Positions 1-10,173 of a stretch of DNA of 64,000 nucleotides are shown here, one piece after another. Location of the stretch: assembly GCA_023443455.1 (NCBI GenBank), contig JAEZUE010000047.1, forward strand, positions 1-64,000. Direction: 5' to 3'. Each line of letters starts with the position of its first letter. Positions within the stretch are counted from its first letter, which is position 1. Under the pieces are notes generated by a model, which had not been told where the DNA came from, ran no database searches, and saw nothing but the letters and a program-made list of their open reading frames with translations. This DNA is from Verrucomicrobiota bacterium. GTDB lineage: Bacteria; Verrucomicrobiota; Verrucomicrobiia; Opitutales; Opitutaceae. The position numbers and the translations under genes are program-made.

Positions 1-390
1 CTTGCGTCGTTTTTTTCACCCCATTCCCCCTCCTTTTCTCTGTATCCACTCCACAAATCATCCCACCCGCCCTCACCGACACCCGGCGCCAAACCTCCGC
101 AACACCTCGGCAAACACTACAGCCGCCAAGAACGCTCACTGTAGGCAAACGGATCCACCTCGGGGTCAACCGGACGCAACCCCGCGTCGATCTTCGACGC
201 TCAGCCCACGAGCGTGGCGGCTGCCGCTACGTTGAGGCGATGCAAGCAGGGCGGTCGGCCCCAATGAGAACATCGACAAGGGCATATTCCCCTGTGGGAG
301 AATTCCAGCACCGAACAGCTCGTGCAAAACGGCACCTATCATTCGCGCCGTCGAGCCATTGGCCGAATACCCTCGGAACCAATCCGTTCG
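1..390. other. No gene recognised at the window's left edge
   Basis: The first 390 bases lie downstream of the stop of nadB. The open frames here have unconvincing composition and no domain I recognise. No terminator hairpin with a T-run was found. Confidence 0.5.
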
Positions 391-2007
391 TCAACAGCGC
401 TTCAGCTCGGTGTCGCCGGCTCGGTCCAGTTTCTGGGGAAAATCCAAGGTGTAGTGCAGTCCGCGACTCTCGTGCCGCTGCAAGGCGCAGCCCACCACCA
501 ACTCGCCGATGACGATCAGGTTGCGCAACTCCAGCAACTGAGGATCAACCGAGAAATGCCAGTAGTAGTCGTGAACTTCTTTCGCGAGGTTCGCCAGGCG
601 GGCCCGCGCACGCTCGAGACGCTTGGTAGTCCGCACGATCCCAACATAGTCCCACATCGCGCGGCGCAATTCGTCCCAGCTATGGGTAAGCACGACTCGT
701 TCGTCGGCATCATCACCTCCGAAATCCTTCCATTCTGGGATCGGGAGCGCGACTGGCGCAGGGAACGCAAGATACCGCTCAACCGCCTCCGCGGCCCGGT
801 GCGCCACCACGATCGCCTCGAGCAGCGAGTTGCTCGCGAGGCGATTGGCCCCATGCAGGCCGGTACAGGCGACCTCGCCGCACGCATAAAGACCGGCCAG
901 ATCGGTCGCACCGGAGAGATCCGTCGCTACCCCGCCGCAAGTGTAGTGCGCCGCAGGCACGACGGGAATGAGGTCGCGCGCCATGTTCAGCCCCGCCTTT
1001 TCGCACCCGGCGAAGATCTGCGGAAACCGCTGCCGCAGCCAAGCCTCGTCCTTGTGCCGGATATCGAGCCAGACGTGCGGTGTCCCCGAGCGTTTCATCT
1101 CGGCGTCGATTGCTCGTGCCACGATGTCGCGCGGAGCGAGATCCGCCTGCCGATGGTAACGCGGCATGAACGCCTCGCCCCCGAAATTGCGCAGGATCGC
1201 GCCCTCCCCGCGCACCGCTTCGCTGATGAGGAAGCGGGGGCACCCGACCGGAGCCCCCGCGCCGCACGCGGCGTAGAGCGTCGTCGGATGAAACTGGATG
1301 AACTCCATGTTCCGCACGGGCACGCCCGCCCGGTAGGCCATCGCAATGCCGTCGCCCGTGGCGATATCGGGATTCGTCGTGTAGAGGTATACCTGACCGG
1401 CGCCACCGGTCGCGAGCATCACCACCGGCGCGGCGAGCGCGAGCACCCGCTGTTCCCGGACATCCAATACGTGGAGACCGAGCACGCGGTTCCCCTCGCC
1501 ATCCGCCGCCGGATCCACCTTCGCCGCCGTGACGACATCGATCGCGAACAGATGCTCGAACAGGTCGATGCGCTCGCTGGCGGCGACCGCGCGCAGCAAC
1601 GCCTCCTCGATCGCCTTCCCCGTCATGTCCTTGACATGGAGGATACGCCGGTGGGAGTGACCGCCCTCGCGGCCAAGGTCGAAGTGCCCGTCCGGGTCGC
1701 GGGAGAAATCCAGGCCGATCTCGACCAACTCCCGCACGCGCGAGGGCCCGTCGCGCACGATCTCACGCACAACCTCCTCCACGCACAGCCCGTCGCCGGC
1801 CACGAGCGTGTCGTGCACGTGGTTCTCGAAATTGTCCTCCGCGGCCATCACCGCGGCGAGGCCTCCCTGTGCAAAGTTGGTGTTGGAATCGGCGCGGTTC
1901 TTCTTCGTGAGAATCGCCACGCTCCGGCCCGCCGCAGCCGCCTTGAGGGCGAAGCTCAAACCGGCGATTCCGCTCCCAACGACGACAATGTCGTACGAAT
2001 TCCTCAT
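391..2007 (-). CDS. nadB: L-aspartate oxidase
   Basis: A 538-residue flavoprotein that oxidises L-aspartate to iminoaspartate, the first step of bacterial NAD synthesis in the cytoplasm. The FAD-binding GxGxxG is at the N-terminus (VVVGSGIAG, about residues 7-15), followed by GGLAAVM. The active-site HPTTL motif comes mid-protein, and TGLHGANRLASNSLLE near residue 370 is typical of NadB rather than of succinate dehydrogenase SdhA. The length fits the family (530-540). The ATG at 2007 is chosen because the FAD motif starts six residues in and the codon overlaps the stop of the upstream GNAT gene by 4 bases (ATGA), which suggests translational coupling. It is last in the panC-GNAT-nadB run; both panC and nadB products use aspartate-derived precursors. 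No quinolinate synthase gene is in the window. Confidence 0.95.
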   Translation of the reverse strand: MRNSYDIVVVGSGIAGLSFALKAAAAGRSVAILTKKNRADSNTNFAQGGLAAVMAAEDNFENHVHDTLVAGDGLCVEEVVREIVRDGPSRVRELVEIGLDFSRDPDGHFDLGREGGHSHRRILHVKDMTGKAIEEALLRAVAASERIDLFEHLFAIDVVTAAKVDPAADGEGNRVLGLHVLDVREQRVLALAAPVVMLATGGAGQVYLYTTNPDIATGDGIAMAYRAGVPVRNMEFIQFHPTTLYAACGAGAPVGCPRFLISEAVRGEGAILRNFGGEAFMPRYHRQADLAPRDIVARAIDAEMKRSGTPHVWLDIRHKDEAWLRQRFPQIFAGCEKAGLNMARDLIPVVPAAHYTCGGVATDLSGATDLAGLYACGEVACTGLHGANRLASNSLLEAIVVAHRAAEAVERYLAFPAPVALPIPEWKDFGGDDADERVVLTHSWDELRRAMWDYVGIVRTTKRLERARARLANLAKEVHDYYWHFSVDPQLLELRNLIVIGELVVGCALQRHESRGLHYTLDFPQKLDRAGDTELKRC

Positions 2008-2555
2008 AATAGATCGGTGTTTTTCTCCGCCGGGGGCGCAGCATCGCCCGGCCCCAGCGCGCGCTGCATCATCACGACATCCAGCCACCGTCCGAACTTC
2101 AGGCCGACCGACCGCATCACACCGATTCGGACAAAGCCCAAGCGGGCGTGGACCCGGATCGAGGCGAGATTCGCACTGTCACCGATGACCGCGAGCATCT
2201 GTCGCGCCCCGGCCACCTCGCAGCGTTCGACAAGCGAGCCGAGCAACCGCGTGCCCAGCCCCCGCCCGCCCCAGTCCGGCGCCAGATAGACGGAATCCTC
2301 ACAGGTATGCCGGAACGCGCTGCGCACCCGGAACCAATTGGCATAGGCATACCCGACAACCTGCCCACGGCATTCCGCCACCAACCAGGGGAAACCCCGT
2401 CCGCGCACCTCGCGCCACCGGCGCACCATTTCCCCGAGGTCGGGCGCCTCCTCCTCGAACGTGCCCGTTCCGTTCGAAACATGATGCGCGTAGATCGACC
2501 GGACGGAAGGCAGGTCGGCCTCGGTGGCATCGCGGATGGTACAGTCGGCAGCCAT
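2004..2555 (-). CDS. GNAT acetyltransferase, phosphinothricin/methionine-sulfoximine acetyltransferase-like
   Basis: A 183-residue GNAT protein. The N-terminus (IRDATEADLPSVRSIYAHHV), the FEEEAP segment, the acetyl-CoA loop GGRGLGTRLL and the late segment GRWLDVVMMQR are the usual landmarks of the Pat/Bar/MnaT subfamily, which N-acetylates toxic glutamate analogues or methionine derivatives using acetyl-CoA. The substrate cannot be read from the sequence. It lies 20 bases after panC and overlaps nadB by 4 bases, so the three genes are probably one transcript. The ATG at 2555 is the only start that gives a standard N-terminus. Confidence 0.85.
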   Translation of the reverse strand: MAADCTIRDATEADLPSVRSIYAHHVSNGTGTFEEEAPDLGEMVRRWREVRGRGFPWLVAECRGQVVGYAYANWFRVRSAFRHTCEDSVYLAPDWGGRGLGTRLLGSLVERCEVAGARQMLAVIGDSANLASIRVHARLGFVRIGVMRSVGLKFGRWLDVVMMQRALGPGDAAPPAEKNTDLL

Positions 2556-2575
2556 GTCGGCGAGGCCCGCCACCG

Positions 2576-3418
2576 TCAGAGCAGAATATTGTCGATCAGC
2601 CGCACCTCGTCGACCCACACCGCGACCGCGAGCAAGCTTTTGCCCGGCAGGATCTCCCGCATCGGCTCCATCGTGCAGCGGTCGACGATCTGCGCATAGA
2701 TAAGCCGAATACGGCGATGCTCGCCGAGGCGGTGCGTCGTTTCGGCGATCACCCGGTCGGGGCTGCGCACCCCGGATTCGACCATCTTGCGCGCGTTGAA
2801 GAGCGCCTGGGACAACGCCAGCGAATCCTGCCGCTGTATCGTGGAGAGATAACGATTCCGCGAGCTCATCGCCATGCCGTCCGCTTCGCGCACGGTGGGG
2901 CACACGACGATATCCACGCAGAAATGCAAGTCGTTGACCATCTTCTTGATCACGGCGACCTGCTGCGCGTCCTTTTGGCCGAAGAAGGCCACGTCGGGCC
3001 GCACGATGTTGAACAATTTCGCCACCACCGTGGTGACCCCGCGGAAGTGCCCGGGGCGAGAATGGCCGCACAACCCCTTCGAGATGAGCTCCTCGTTGAC
3101 GTAGGTCGAATAGCCCTTCGGGTAGATCTCCTCCACCGACGGAGCGAACACCACATCGGCGCCGGCCTTCTCGCAGGCCTGAATGTCCGCTTCCAACGTA
3201 CGCGGATACCGGCTGAAATCCTCGCTGGGACCAAACTGGGTCGGGTTGACGAAAACCGACACCACCACGGTGTCACATTGTTTTCGCGCCGCCTCGATCA
3301 AGCTGACGTGGCCCACGTGGAGCGCGCCCATCGTCGGCACCAAGCCGATGAGCTGGCCCTTGGATTCCAAGTTCATGGCCAGCGACTGCATGTCGAAGAT
3401 CGAGTGGATGACTTGCAT
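2576..3418 (-). CDS. panC: Pantothenate synthetase
   Basis: A 280-residue cytoplasmic ligase that joins pantoate and beta-alanine with ATP to give pantothenate, the precursor of coenzyme A. The HIGH-like signature is in PTMGALHVGHVSLI (about residues 28-41). FVNPTQFGPSEDFSRYPR, the substrate loop GHSRPGHFRGV, FFGQKDAQQ and the KMSKS-equivalent MSSRNRYLS are all present. The length matches the family. It is the first gene of the panC-GNAT-nadB run. Its upstream region holds a short inverted repeat, GTCACA-N4-TGTGAC, at about 3461-3476, which could be an operator for panC or for the divergent chemoreceptor. Confidence 0.97.
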   Translation of the reverse strand: MQVIHSIFDMQSLAMNLESKGQLIGLVPTMGALHVGHVSLIEAARKQCDTVVVSVFVNPTQFGPSEDFSRYPRTLEADIQACEKAGADVVFAPSVEEIYPKGYSTYVNEELISKGLCGHSRPGHFRGVTTVVAKLFNIVRPDVAFFGQKDAQQVAVIKKMVNDLHFCVDIVVCPTVREADGMAMSSRNRYLSTIQRQDSLALSQALFNARKMVESGVRSPDRVIAETTHRLGEHRRIRLIYAQIVDRCTMEPMREILPGKSLLAVAVWVDEVRLIDNILL

Positions 3419-3664
3419 GATGACGCGTCGAGCGGGGAGCGGTTCGCCGAACCTTTGCGGTCACACGCCTGTGACACAAGCCTTTACACCCGCGAACGCC
3501 ATGGCGCTCACCGCGGGCAGCCACATCCCGCGCGGCCGCTCAAACCGCTCCTCAAGTGCGGACGAAGCGAGCCGATGGCCTGACCACCCGGACTGCCTGC
3601 CGTGACAGCGTCTGTCTCGTGCGCGAAGTCGGCAACCCCAGCCCCAATCACCCGGACCCATCCC

Positions 3665-5527
3665 ATGCGAGTGCATTGCAAACTCTTCGCGCTCGGAGCG
3701 GCCGCCGTCGTCGGCATCGCCGTCCCCTCGGCCCTCCTGATCGGCAATATGGCGAGCCAAGCCTCCTCCCTGCGCCGTTTCCGCGACACCACTGCGATCT
3801 CCCTGCAAGCCTACCAACTCGCCGACAACGTCACCCGGGAGCGACAGCTCGCCTACCAGGCCGCAGGCTTCAGCGGCGAAGGCTCCCCGGCGGAGCAACT
3901 CGCCCGCTTTGCGCAGGCGATCGAGGCGTCCCAAACCGCCATGCGCGAACTGCGCAACCTCTCCGAGCGCTCCCGCGCCGGCCACAGCCCCCGTTTCCGC
4001 GAAAGCCTCGAATCCGCGCTTCGCTCGGAGCCCGTCGTCGCCCCGTTCCGCAAGGAACTGCTCTCTCCCGACCGCACCACCGATCCCGACCAGATCCGAT
4101 CGCTCCGCAGCACGGTGCTGAAAGCCTACGACGTCGTGCTCCTCACCCAGGCCAACTTCCTCCCAGTGCTCTGCCTGGAGACCGGCGACGCCGAGCTAGT
4201 CCGTAGAATCTCGACACAAGACAACGTCGCCCGGCTGCAACGTGACTTCTGGAAGGTGAAAGGACTGGTCAACACCGTCCTCCGCGACAACCACCTCGGC
4301 GAGACCGCCTACGGGGAGCTGAAGACCAAACGCCTCGCGATGGACGACCACCTCTCGCGCCTGCACAGCATGGCCGACGCCGAAACGGCCAAGGCGATCA
4401 ACACCCTCCTCACCGACTCCGACTACTCCCGTATCATCACGATGGCCGATACCGCGCTGAAACTGGGCATCAAGGCACCCGATTTCTCCTCCCTCGGAAT
4501 CAACCAAACCGACTACCAATCCGGCCCCTTCACCCGGGTCGAGTCCGCGTTCTCCCGGCTCTCCGAGGCCGTCGCCAACAGCATAACCTCCTACACCGAC
4601 GAGCACCTCGCGACGACCCGACAACAGCTTTGGATCATGCTCGCCGGCGGGCTGGGGGGCCTCGCCGTCCTCGTCGGCGCCGTGACCGTGATCGCCCGCA
4701 GCATCAGCCGCCCGTTGCGCGCACTCAGCCAGGAGCTCATGGCCGCGACCAATCACGGCACCCAATCATCCCAGGTGATCGCCGACTCCTCGAAATCGCT
4801 GAGCGACGACGCCTGCGAGGAGGCCAGCGCCCTCGAGGAAATCAGCGCCTCCGTCGAGGAGCTCAACTCGATGACGCTGTCCACCCTCGCGCACATCCGC
4901 AACCTGTCTCAACTCGCTCGCGACGCCGACGCGGCCACCTCCGGCGGCGCCCAACAGATGGGCGAACTCGTCGCCGCGATGGACGGCGTCCGGCAGACCA
5001 ACCACGAGATCGCGAAAATTCTGAAGTCGATCGACGAGATCGCGTTCCAGACCAACATCCTCGCCCTCAACGCCGCCGTCGAAGCCGCCCGCGCCGGCGA
5101 GGCCGGCGCCGGGTTTGCTGTCGTGGCCGAGGAGGTACGCAATCTCGCCGGCCGCAGTGCCGAGGCCGCCCGCGAAACCCGCAACCGCATCGAGTCCGCC
5201 ATCGGCACCAACACCCGCAGCGCCGAGCTCAGCCAGGCCGTCAACGCCCAGTTCTCCACCGTCACCACCGTCACGAAAAACTACCACGAACTGGTCCAGC
5301 AGATCGAACAGGCCTCCAGCCAGAGCACCCAAGGACTCTCCCAGGTGCGCGACGCCATCACCCGCCTCGATTCGATCACGCAACGCACCGCCGCCACCGC
5401 CGAGGAAAACGCCGCCGCCTCCCACGAATTCCGCCAACTGGTCGACCAGCTGCGCGAATCCGCCGGCGCACTCGAATCGATGGTCGCCAGCTGCAATGCC
5501 TTCACGACAGCAAGCCGCACCCGGTAG
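3665..5527 (+). CDS. Methyl-accepting chemotaxis protein
   Basis: A 620-residue membrane chemoreceptor. The first transmembrane helix is at about residues 6-28 and the second at about 323-344, enclosing an extracytoplasmic helical sensor domain of roughly 290 residues. A short HAMP-like linker (SRPLRAL) follows. The cytoplasmic signalling domain carries the conserved hairpin tip (DEIAFQTNILALNAAVEAAR, about residues 455-475) that contacts CheA/CheW. No C-terminal CheR/CheB-tethering pentapeptide is visible. An upstream in-frame start at 3602 would add 21 polar residues before the first helix; the ATG at 3665 is preferred because it gives a normal signal anchor. No che genes are nearby, so the ligand and partner array are unknown. 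Confidence 0.92.
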   Translation: MRVHCKLFALGAAAVVGIAVPSALLIGNMASQASSLRRFRDTTAISLQAYQLADNVTRERQLAYQAAGFSGEGSPAEQLARFAQAIEASQTAMRELRNLSERSRAGHSPRFRESLESALRSEPVVAPFRKELLSPDRTTDPDQIRSLRSTVLKAYDVVLLTQANFLPVLCLETGDAELVRRISTQDNVARLQRDFWKVKGLVNTVLRDNHLGETAYGELKTKRLAMDDHLSRLHSMADAETAKAINTLLTDSDYSRIITMADTALKLGIKAPDFSSLGINQTDYQSGPFTRVESAFSRLSEAVANSITSYTDEHLATTRQQLWIMLAGGLGGLAVLVGAVTVIARSISRPLRALSQELMAATNHGTQSSQVIADSSKSLSDDACEEASALEEISASVEELNSMTLSTLAHIRNLSQLARDADAATSGGAQQMGELVAAMDGVRQTNHEIAKILKSIDEIAFQTNILALNAAVEAARAGEAGAGFAVVAEEVRNLAGRSAEAARETRNRIESAIGTNTRSAELSQAVNAQFSTVTTVTKNYHELVQQIEQASSQSTQGLSQVRDAITRLDSITQRTAATAEENAAASHEFRQLVDQLRESAGALESMVASCNAFTTASRTR

Positions 5528-5704
5528 CCCTCGGTAGGTCCATGGCTCCGACTCGACCCCGCCTTTTCCGACCGCAGCACGCTCCCGGATATCCCAGCAG
5601 CAGGAAGCCTCAAGACCTTCGACGGGCCATCGAGGATCGAATGTCTCACGAATTCCTCCACGGCGATCCGGCACCGACTCCGCTCGAAGGCTGAAACTCC
5701 CGGC

Positions 5705-8662
5705 CTACCGCTGCTCCGCGCGCAGCAGCAGCAACCAACAATCGACCGACGGCTTTCTGAAGACCGCTCCGCGCGTCCATTTTTTCGACACGTCGGCCAT
5801 CTGCGTCGATCCGGTCCGCGGGTCCACCCACTCAGCCGCGTAACTGGCTTGGGGCAGATCCGAGGCGAGTTGGATCCCTTCGCCCTCGACCGAGCAGAAC
5901 AGCACCGTTTCGCCCGCCTCGTCGGCCAGGCACCAGTTGTTCGCCGGGGCGACCAGCCAGCCGTCCCGCGGCGTCATCTGCTGCAGCGCGGCACCCAATT
6001 CCCGAGTCACAAAGGCGTCGAACCCGCTGCGCCCCTGCGTGCCTCCCGCCGCCGGGTTCGACGTGATCGCCACCGCCCCGCCGGCCATCAACACCGGCAC
6101 CGGGCCGTTGCCGCCGTCGGGCGCGATGATCGCCTTGTCGGGAAACCGGTCACGGTATTCGCGCACCTGGCGATACACCATCGCCGGCGTCGTGGGCGGC
6201 GGGCTGTCGCCGCCGGCCTTGCCGAACTGCGCCGCGTTCATCTCGCGAAAGGCCAGGTTCCGCCCCGCCTCCGGCGCCCACAGAGATCCATTCGGCCGAT
6301 ACTGCCAATAGCGCTGGTCGATCACCGCGATCTGCGCCGCACGCACCGGATCGGCGAGAATGGCGTCGGTCACGTTCTTGCCCGTCGTCAGCGCGAGCCG
6401 TAGCCGCCGCCCATGTGCCTGCTCCCACTCCGCCACCGTGTCCTGGAAGAACTGCTGAAACGCCAACGGCCCGGCATACTGGAACGCGAGCCCGTGGATC
6501 ACGTTCGACTGCTCACCGAGTTGGTCGAGGCTGTGGAGAATGAACGCGCGGTGCAGCGCGCGCAGAACCCGGTCGCCCTCGTTGTAGAATTCGTTGGCGA
6601 CATGAATCCCGCCCTTCGCGTCGAGCGGCGGTGGCTCGGGCAACGGCGTACCGTTGATGTTGTTCGCCGGCCGCCACGGGAAATCCATCCAGTGCGCCCC
6701 GGTCTCGAGCACGTTGTGCGTGTTGTAGAGGTCATTGAAGAACACGATACCGCGCTCGCCGCACAAGCGGGCCAGCTCGCGCAGCCGGGAGAAATACCAC
6801 GGGTTGAACTTCGTCAGGTCGTACTTGCTGAGCCCGTCTGCCGCCGTCCCCTGCCCACTCCGCGCCCACGGCATCTCGTAGAACGGCGCCCAGCAGTTCG
6901 CGTCGGTCCGGTCGACACGCAGGTGGTCGTCGCGGCGTCGGTCGTACCACAGCCCCGGCCAATGCCGGAAGAACGGCGTCCCGTTGGCCTGCATCCAGTT
7001 CGCGAATTCCTCCAGATCCTCGGTCAGCCCGGGCCCGGTCCGCCCCGGCACGAAGCGCGTCGGGCTGCGCCCATAGTTGGCCGCGATCTCGGGGTTGATG
7101 CGGCCCTTCCACCAGGCGGTGTTCACCGCCCCACCCCAGAGCACACGGCCGTCGACGACAAAGCGGCCGTTGACGATCTCAAGTTCGGGGGCGTTCGGCA
7201 AAGCCGCGGGCACCGGGTGAGTTTCCGAAAACCGGAATTCAGGAACATCGGATACCCCCAACACGATCCCCTCCTTCGTGAAGAATCGGTTGGGCAATCC
7301 TCGCAAAACGTGCTCCGGCGCCCTCTCTCTCCCTTGGTCGCGCGACTCCCGAATAACCGGAGCCATCGCGGGGCCTTCGAGTTTCGCAGGATCTTCCCAG
7401 CAAAGTGCAACGGCGTTCGCCGCCGTCCAACCACCACCCTGCGCGCCGCGGTCGTTTCGCGAAAGATCGAGTGCTGTGCCCTTGATGCGTTTGAACACCA
7501 CGCCAGACGCCCAGCTCTCGAATACGCCGCTCGAACCGAGGGCGTTCGTCACGAGGCCATTCGAGATCAGATTTGGCCCGGCGGCCCGCTGGCCGACTGA
7601 AAAGGCATTCCACGGCAGGTCCGCGCGGCACGCCCAGACATAGACCTGTTGTCCCTCCACAACAAAACTCTGCCGCCTATAGCCACCGACCTCCGCAACC
7701 GGCATCTCGCTCGCACACGCTCCAACCGAAACCCGCCGGGCGCGCGGCCCGACCCGCACCGCCGAACTCACGAAATGCCGCACCGTGATCGCCGATACCT
7801 CGACGTCCTCCGCGTTGTCGACCTGCACCGCGATCCACGCGTGTTCCTCGTCCTTCGGGTTCGCGGTGTCGTACTCGCTGTCGAGCACGAGATTGCCGAG
7901 CGCCACGCCGGTCACCGGTTCGCCGCCGATCACCTTCGCCACAAAACCGCCGCCGTAGCGCGCATCCAGCGCCGTCGTGATTGGCGCGTCGAGCATGAGC
8001 GAGTTCGTGGTCGAATCGATCGCAGTGATACTCCTATCCCAACGCAAATCCATCGAGCCCGGCAGCCAATTCAGCCGAATCGAGGCGAACGAGCCCGGCC
8101 ACTTGTCCATGCCGAGATCCGCAATCCACTCCGCTGTACTCGGTCGCCGCACCACCACGCGGTCGCCGACGGTGAAGCCGCCGACATCCGCGATCGTCAG
8201 CACCGTGCTACCCGCGCGCACCGTCTCATCGGTCACCGCGATCTCGGTACTGACCTTCGGCGCCTCGTCGCCCCCAAGCCAAATCAACGCACGGCGGTCG
8301 AGCCCAGTCGCCAAGACAATCGTCCGGTCATTGCAACCAATCAGCGCGACGCCGTCAGCCTTCACACGCAGCTGCCCCTCGACCCGAAACGTCCCCTCCT
8401 CCAGCACGACCGTACCCCGCAAACCGTCGGCACCCATGAGCCGCGAGGCCACGTCGTCGAGAGCCGCTTGAATCAAGGCCGTGTCGTCACCCCCGCTGGG
8501 CCGCACTCGCCAAACAAGCGGTCCCACGATCAACATCGGCTTCCCCGCGCCCACTCCCACGCACGAAAAGTCGATGTCCACCTTCGGCTCTTCCGCCTCG
8601 GCCAACGCCATCGCAGTTCCGATCGTCAGCACGGCCAACAGCACGAGGGGTAGTCGCTTCAT
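5705..8662 (-). CDS. Secreted beta-helix protein with C-terminal glycoside-hydrolase-like (DUF6298-type) region
   Basis: A 985-residue protein with a signal peptide (about residues 1-23, ending ALAEA). Residues of roughly 50-450 look like a pectate-lyase-type right-handed beta-helix: DDTALIQAALDDV and GGTVVLEEG-like opening turns, then many short repeats rich in G, V and N. The second half begins with VNGRFVVDGRVLWGG and reads like a TIM-barrel hydrolase (FFRHWPGLWYDRR, IVFFNDLYNTHN). I believe it corresponds to the family called DUF6298, common in Verrucomicrobiota, but could not search. It probably acts on a polysaccharide outside the cytoplasm. It stands alone between the chemoreceptor and dapL. 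Confidence 0.7.
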   Translation of the reverse strand: MKRLPLVLLAVLTIGTAMALAEAEEPKVDIDFSCVGVGAGKPMLIVGPLVWRVRPSGGDDTALIQAALDDVASRLMGADGLRGTVVLEEGTFRVEGQLRVKADGVALIGCNDRTIVLATGLDRRALIWLGGDEAPKVSTEIAVTDETVRAGSTVLTIADVGGFTVGDRVVVRRPSTAEWIADLGMDKWPGSFASIRLNWLPGSMDLRWDRSITAIDSTTNSLMLDAPITTALDARYGGGFVAKVIGGEPVTGVALGNLVLDSEYDTANPKDEEHAWIAVQVDNAEDVEVSAITVRHFVSSAVRVGPRARRVSVGACASEMPVAEVGGYRRQSFVVEGQQVYVWACRADLPWNAFSVGQRAAGPNLISNGLVTNALGSSGVFESWASGVVFKRIKGTALDLSRNDRGAQGGGWTAANAVALCWEDPAKLEGPAMAPVIRESRDQGRERAPEHVLRGLPNRFFTKEGIVLGVSDVPEFRFSETHPVPAALPNAPELEIVNGRFVVDGRVLWGGAVNTAWWKGRINPEIAANYGRSPTRFVPGRTGPGLTEDLEEFANWMQANGTPFFRHWPGLWYDRRRDDHLRVDRTDANCWAPFYEMPWARSGQGTAADGLSKYDLTKFNPWYFSRLRELARLCGERGIVFFNDLYNTHNVLETGAHWMDFPWRPANNINGTPLPEPPPLDAKGGIHVANEFYNEGDRVLRALHRAFILHSLDQLGEQSNVIHGLAFQYAGPLAFQQFFQDTVAEWEQAHGRRLRLALTTGKNVTDAILADPVRAAQIAVIDQRYWQYRPNGSLWAPEAGRNLAFREMNAAQFGKAGGDSPPPTTPAMVYRQVREYRDRFPDKAIIAPDGGNGPVPVLMAGGAVAITSNPAAGGTQGRSGFDAFVTRELGAALQQMTPRDGWLVAPANNWCLADEAGETVLFCSVEGEGIQLASDLPQASYAAEWVDPRTGSTQMADVSKKWTRGAVFRKPSVDCWLLLLRAEQR

Positions 8663-8821
8663 GCCGCCGAGCTAACCGCATCCATCCGCCGCCCCGCGAC
8701 CGGAAAACACGCTTGAGCCGCGGCGCCCACGCTCCGTTGAGAACTACTACCTCCGCGGCGCGCCGGTCTTTCGGCTCGCCGCCCCGCCCGTTCCGCCTGC
8801 ACTGTCCCGCCCTCTACCGCC

Positions 8822-10042
8822 ATGATTCGCGTCAACGAAAACTACCAGAAGCTCAAGGCCTCCTATCTCTTCGCCGACATCGCCAAGCGCGTGAACGCGT
8901 GGGTCGCCGCCAATCCCGACAAGAAGCTCATCCGCATGGGCATCGGCGACGTCACCGAGCCGCTCCCTCCGGCCTGCATCGCCGCCTTCCACGCCGGCGT
9001 CGACGAGATGGCCGACCGCGCGACCTTCAAGGGCTACGGTCCCGAGCAGGGCTACGCCTTCCTGCGCGAAGCCATCGCCAAGTTCGAATTCCAGGCCCGC
9101 GGCGCCCAAATCGACGCCGACGAGATCTTCGTCTCCGACTCCTCCAAGTGCGACGTCGGCAACATCCAGGAGATCTTCGCCAACGACATCCGCGTCGCCA
9201 TCCCGGACCCGGTGTACCCGGTCTATGTCGACAGCAACGTCATGGCCGGCCGCACCGGCGCCAACGAGGACAACCGCTACGCGAACCTCGTCTACCTCGA
9301 GTCCACCGCCGCCAACGGCTACGTGCCCGCCCTGCCCTCGCAGCCGGTCGACCTGATCTACCTCTGCTTCCCGAACAACCCCACCGGCGCCACCGCGACC
9401 AAGGCCCAGCTCCAGGCGTGGGTCGATTACGCCCGCGCCCACAAGGCCCTGATTGTCTTCGACGCCGCCTACGTCGCCTTCGTGCGCGATCCGGAATTGC
9501 CGCAGTCGATCTACGAGATCCCCGGCGCCCGCGAGTGCGCGATCGAGTTCCGCAGCTTCTCGAAGAACGCCGGCTTCACCGGCACCCGCTGCGCCTTCAT
9601 CGTCGTCCCGAAAGACCTGAAGGTCTGGGACAACGCCGGCAATGAGCACTCCGTGCACGCCCTTTGGAACCGCCGCCACACGACCAAGTTCAACGGCGTC
9701 TCCTACCCGGTGCAGAAGGCCGCCGCCGCGGTCTACACGCCGGAGGGCCAGGCCCAGGTCAAGGCGCTCACCGACTTCTACCTCGAGAACGCCAAGCTCG
9801 TCCGCGAGGCCCTCACCGCCCGGGGGCTGCCCTGTATCGGTGGCGACAATTCGCCCTACATCTGGGTCGAGGTGAAGCGCGACTCGTGGGAGTTCTTCGA
9901 TCTGCTCCTCAACCAGGCCGGCGTGGTCTGCACGCCCGGTGCCGGCTTCGGCCGCTGCGGCCAGGGCTACGTGCGCTTCAGCGCCTTCAACAGCCGCGCC
10001 AACGTCGAGGAAGCCCTCCAGCGCATCCTCGCGGTGCTCTGA
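8822..10042 (+). CDS. dapL: LL-diaminopimelate aminotransferase
   Basis: A 406-residue fold-type I PLP enzyme that converts tetrahydrodipicolinate directly to LL-diaminopimelate with glutamate as amino donor, serving lysine and peptidoglycan synthesis. The N-terminus (NYQKLKASYLF), RMGIGDVTEPLP, FKGYGPEQGYAFLREAIA and the PLP-lysine motif SFSKNAGFTGTR are diagnostic of DapL. Length matches plant and chlamydial enzymes (about 400-410). Use of DapL instead of the succinylase route is typical of Chlamydiae and Verrucomicrobiota. It is monocistronic, ended by the hairpin at 10068-10096. Confidence 0.96.
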   Translation: MIRVNENYQKLKASYLFADIAKRVNAWVAANPDKKLIRMGIGDVTEPLPPACIAAFHAGVDEMADRATFKGYGPEQGYAFLREAIAKFEFQARGAQIDADEIFVSDSSKCDVGNIQEIFANDIRVAIPDPVYPVYVDSNVMAGRTGANEDNRYANLVYLESTAANGYVPALPSQPVDLIYLCFPNNPTGATATKAQLQAWVDYARAHKALIVFDAAYVAFVRDPELPQSIYEIPGARECAIEFRSFSKNAGFTGTRCAFIVVPKDLKVWDNAGNEHSVHALWNRRHTTKFNGVSYPVQKAAAAVYTPEGQAQVKALTDFYLENAKLVREALTARGLPCIGGDNSPYIWVEVKRDSWEFFDLLLNQAGVVCTPGAGFGRCGQGYVRFSAFNSRANVEEALQRILAVL

Positions 10043-10067
10043 GGATTCCATCCGCTCTCCAACCTTG

Positions 10068-10096
10068 AAGGCGCCGCTCAACCGCGGCGCCTTTTT
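10068..10096 (+). terminator. Rho-independent terminator of dapL
   Basis: A GGCGCCGC/GCGGCGCC stem with a 6-base loop, followed by TTTTTG, 25 bases after the dapL stop. Confidence 0.9.
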
Positions 10097-10173
10097 GTTT
10101 CGTCCAGCAAGGGACCTACCAGCACCAAATCGAGCCACTTGCGCTAGGTGGGGGCACTTGCCATCTTCCGCCC

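Noticed and set aside
3461..3476. Inverted repeat GTCACA-N4-TGTGAC as a CRP site
   Set aside because: The half-sites are in the opposite order to the CRP consensus (TGTGA-N6-TCACA). It may be some other operator, so it is only mentioned under panC.
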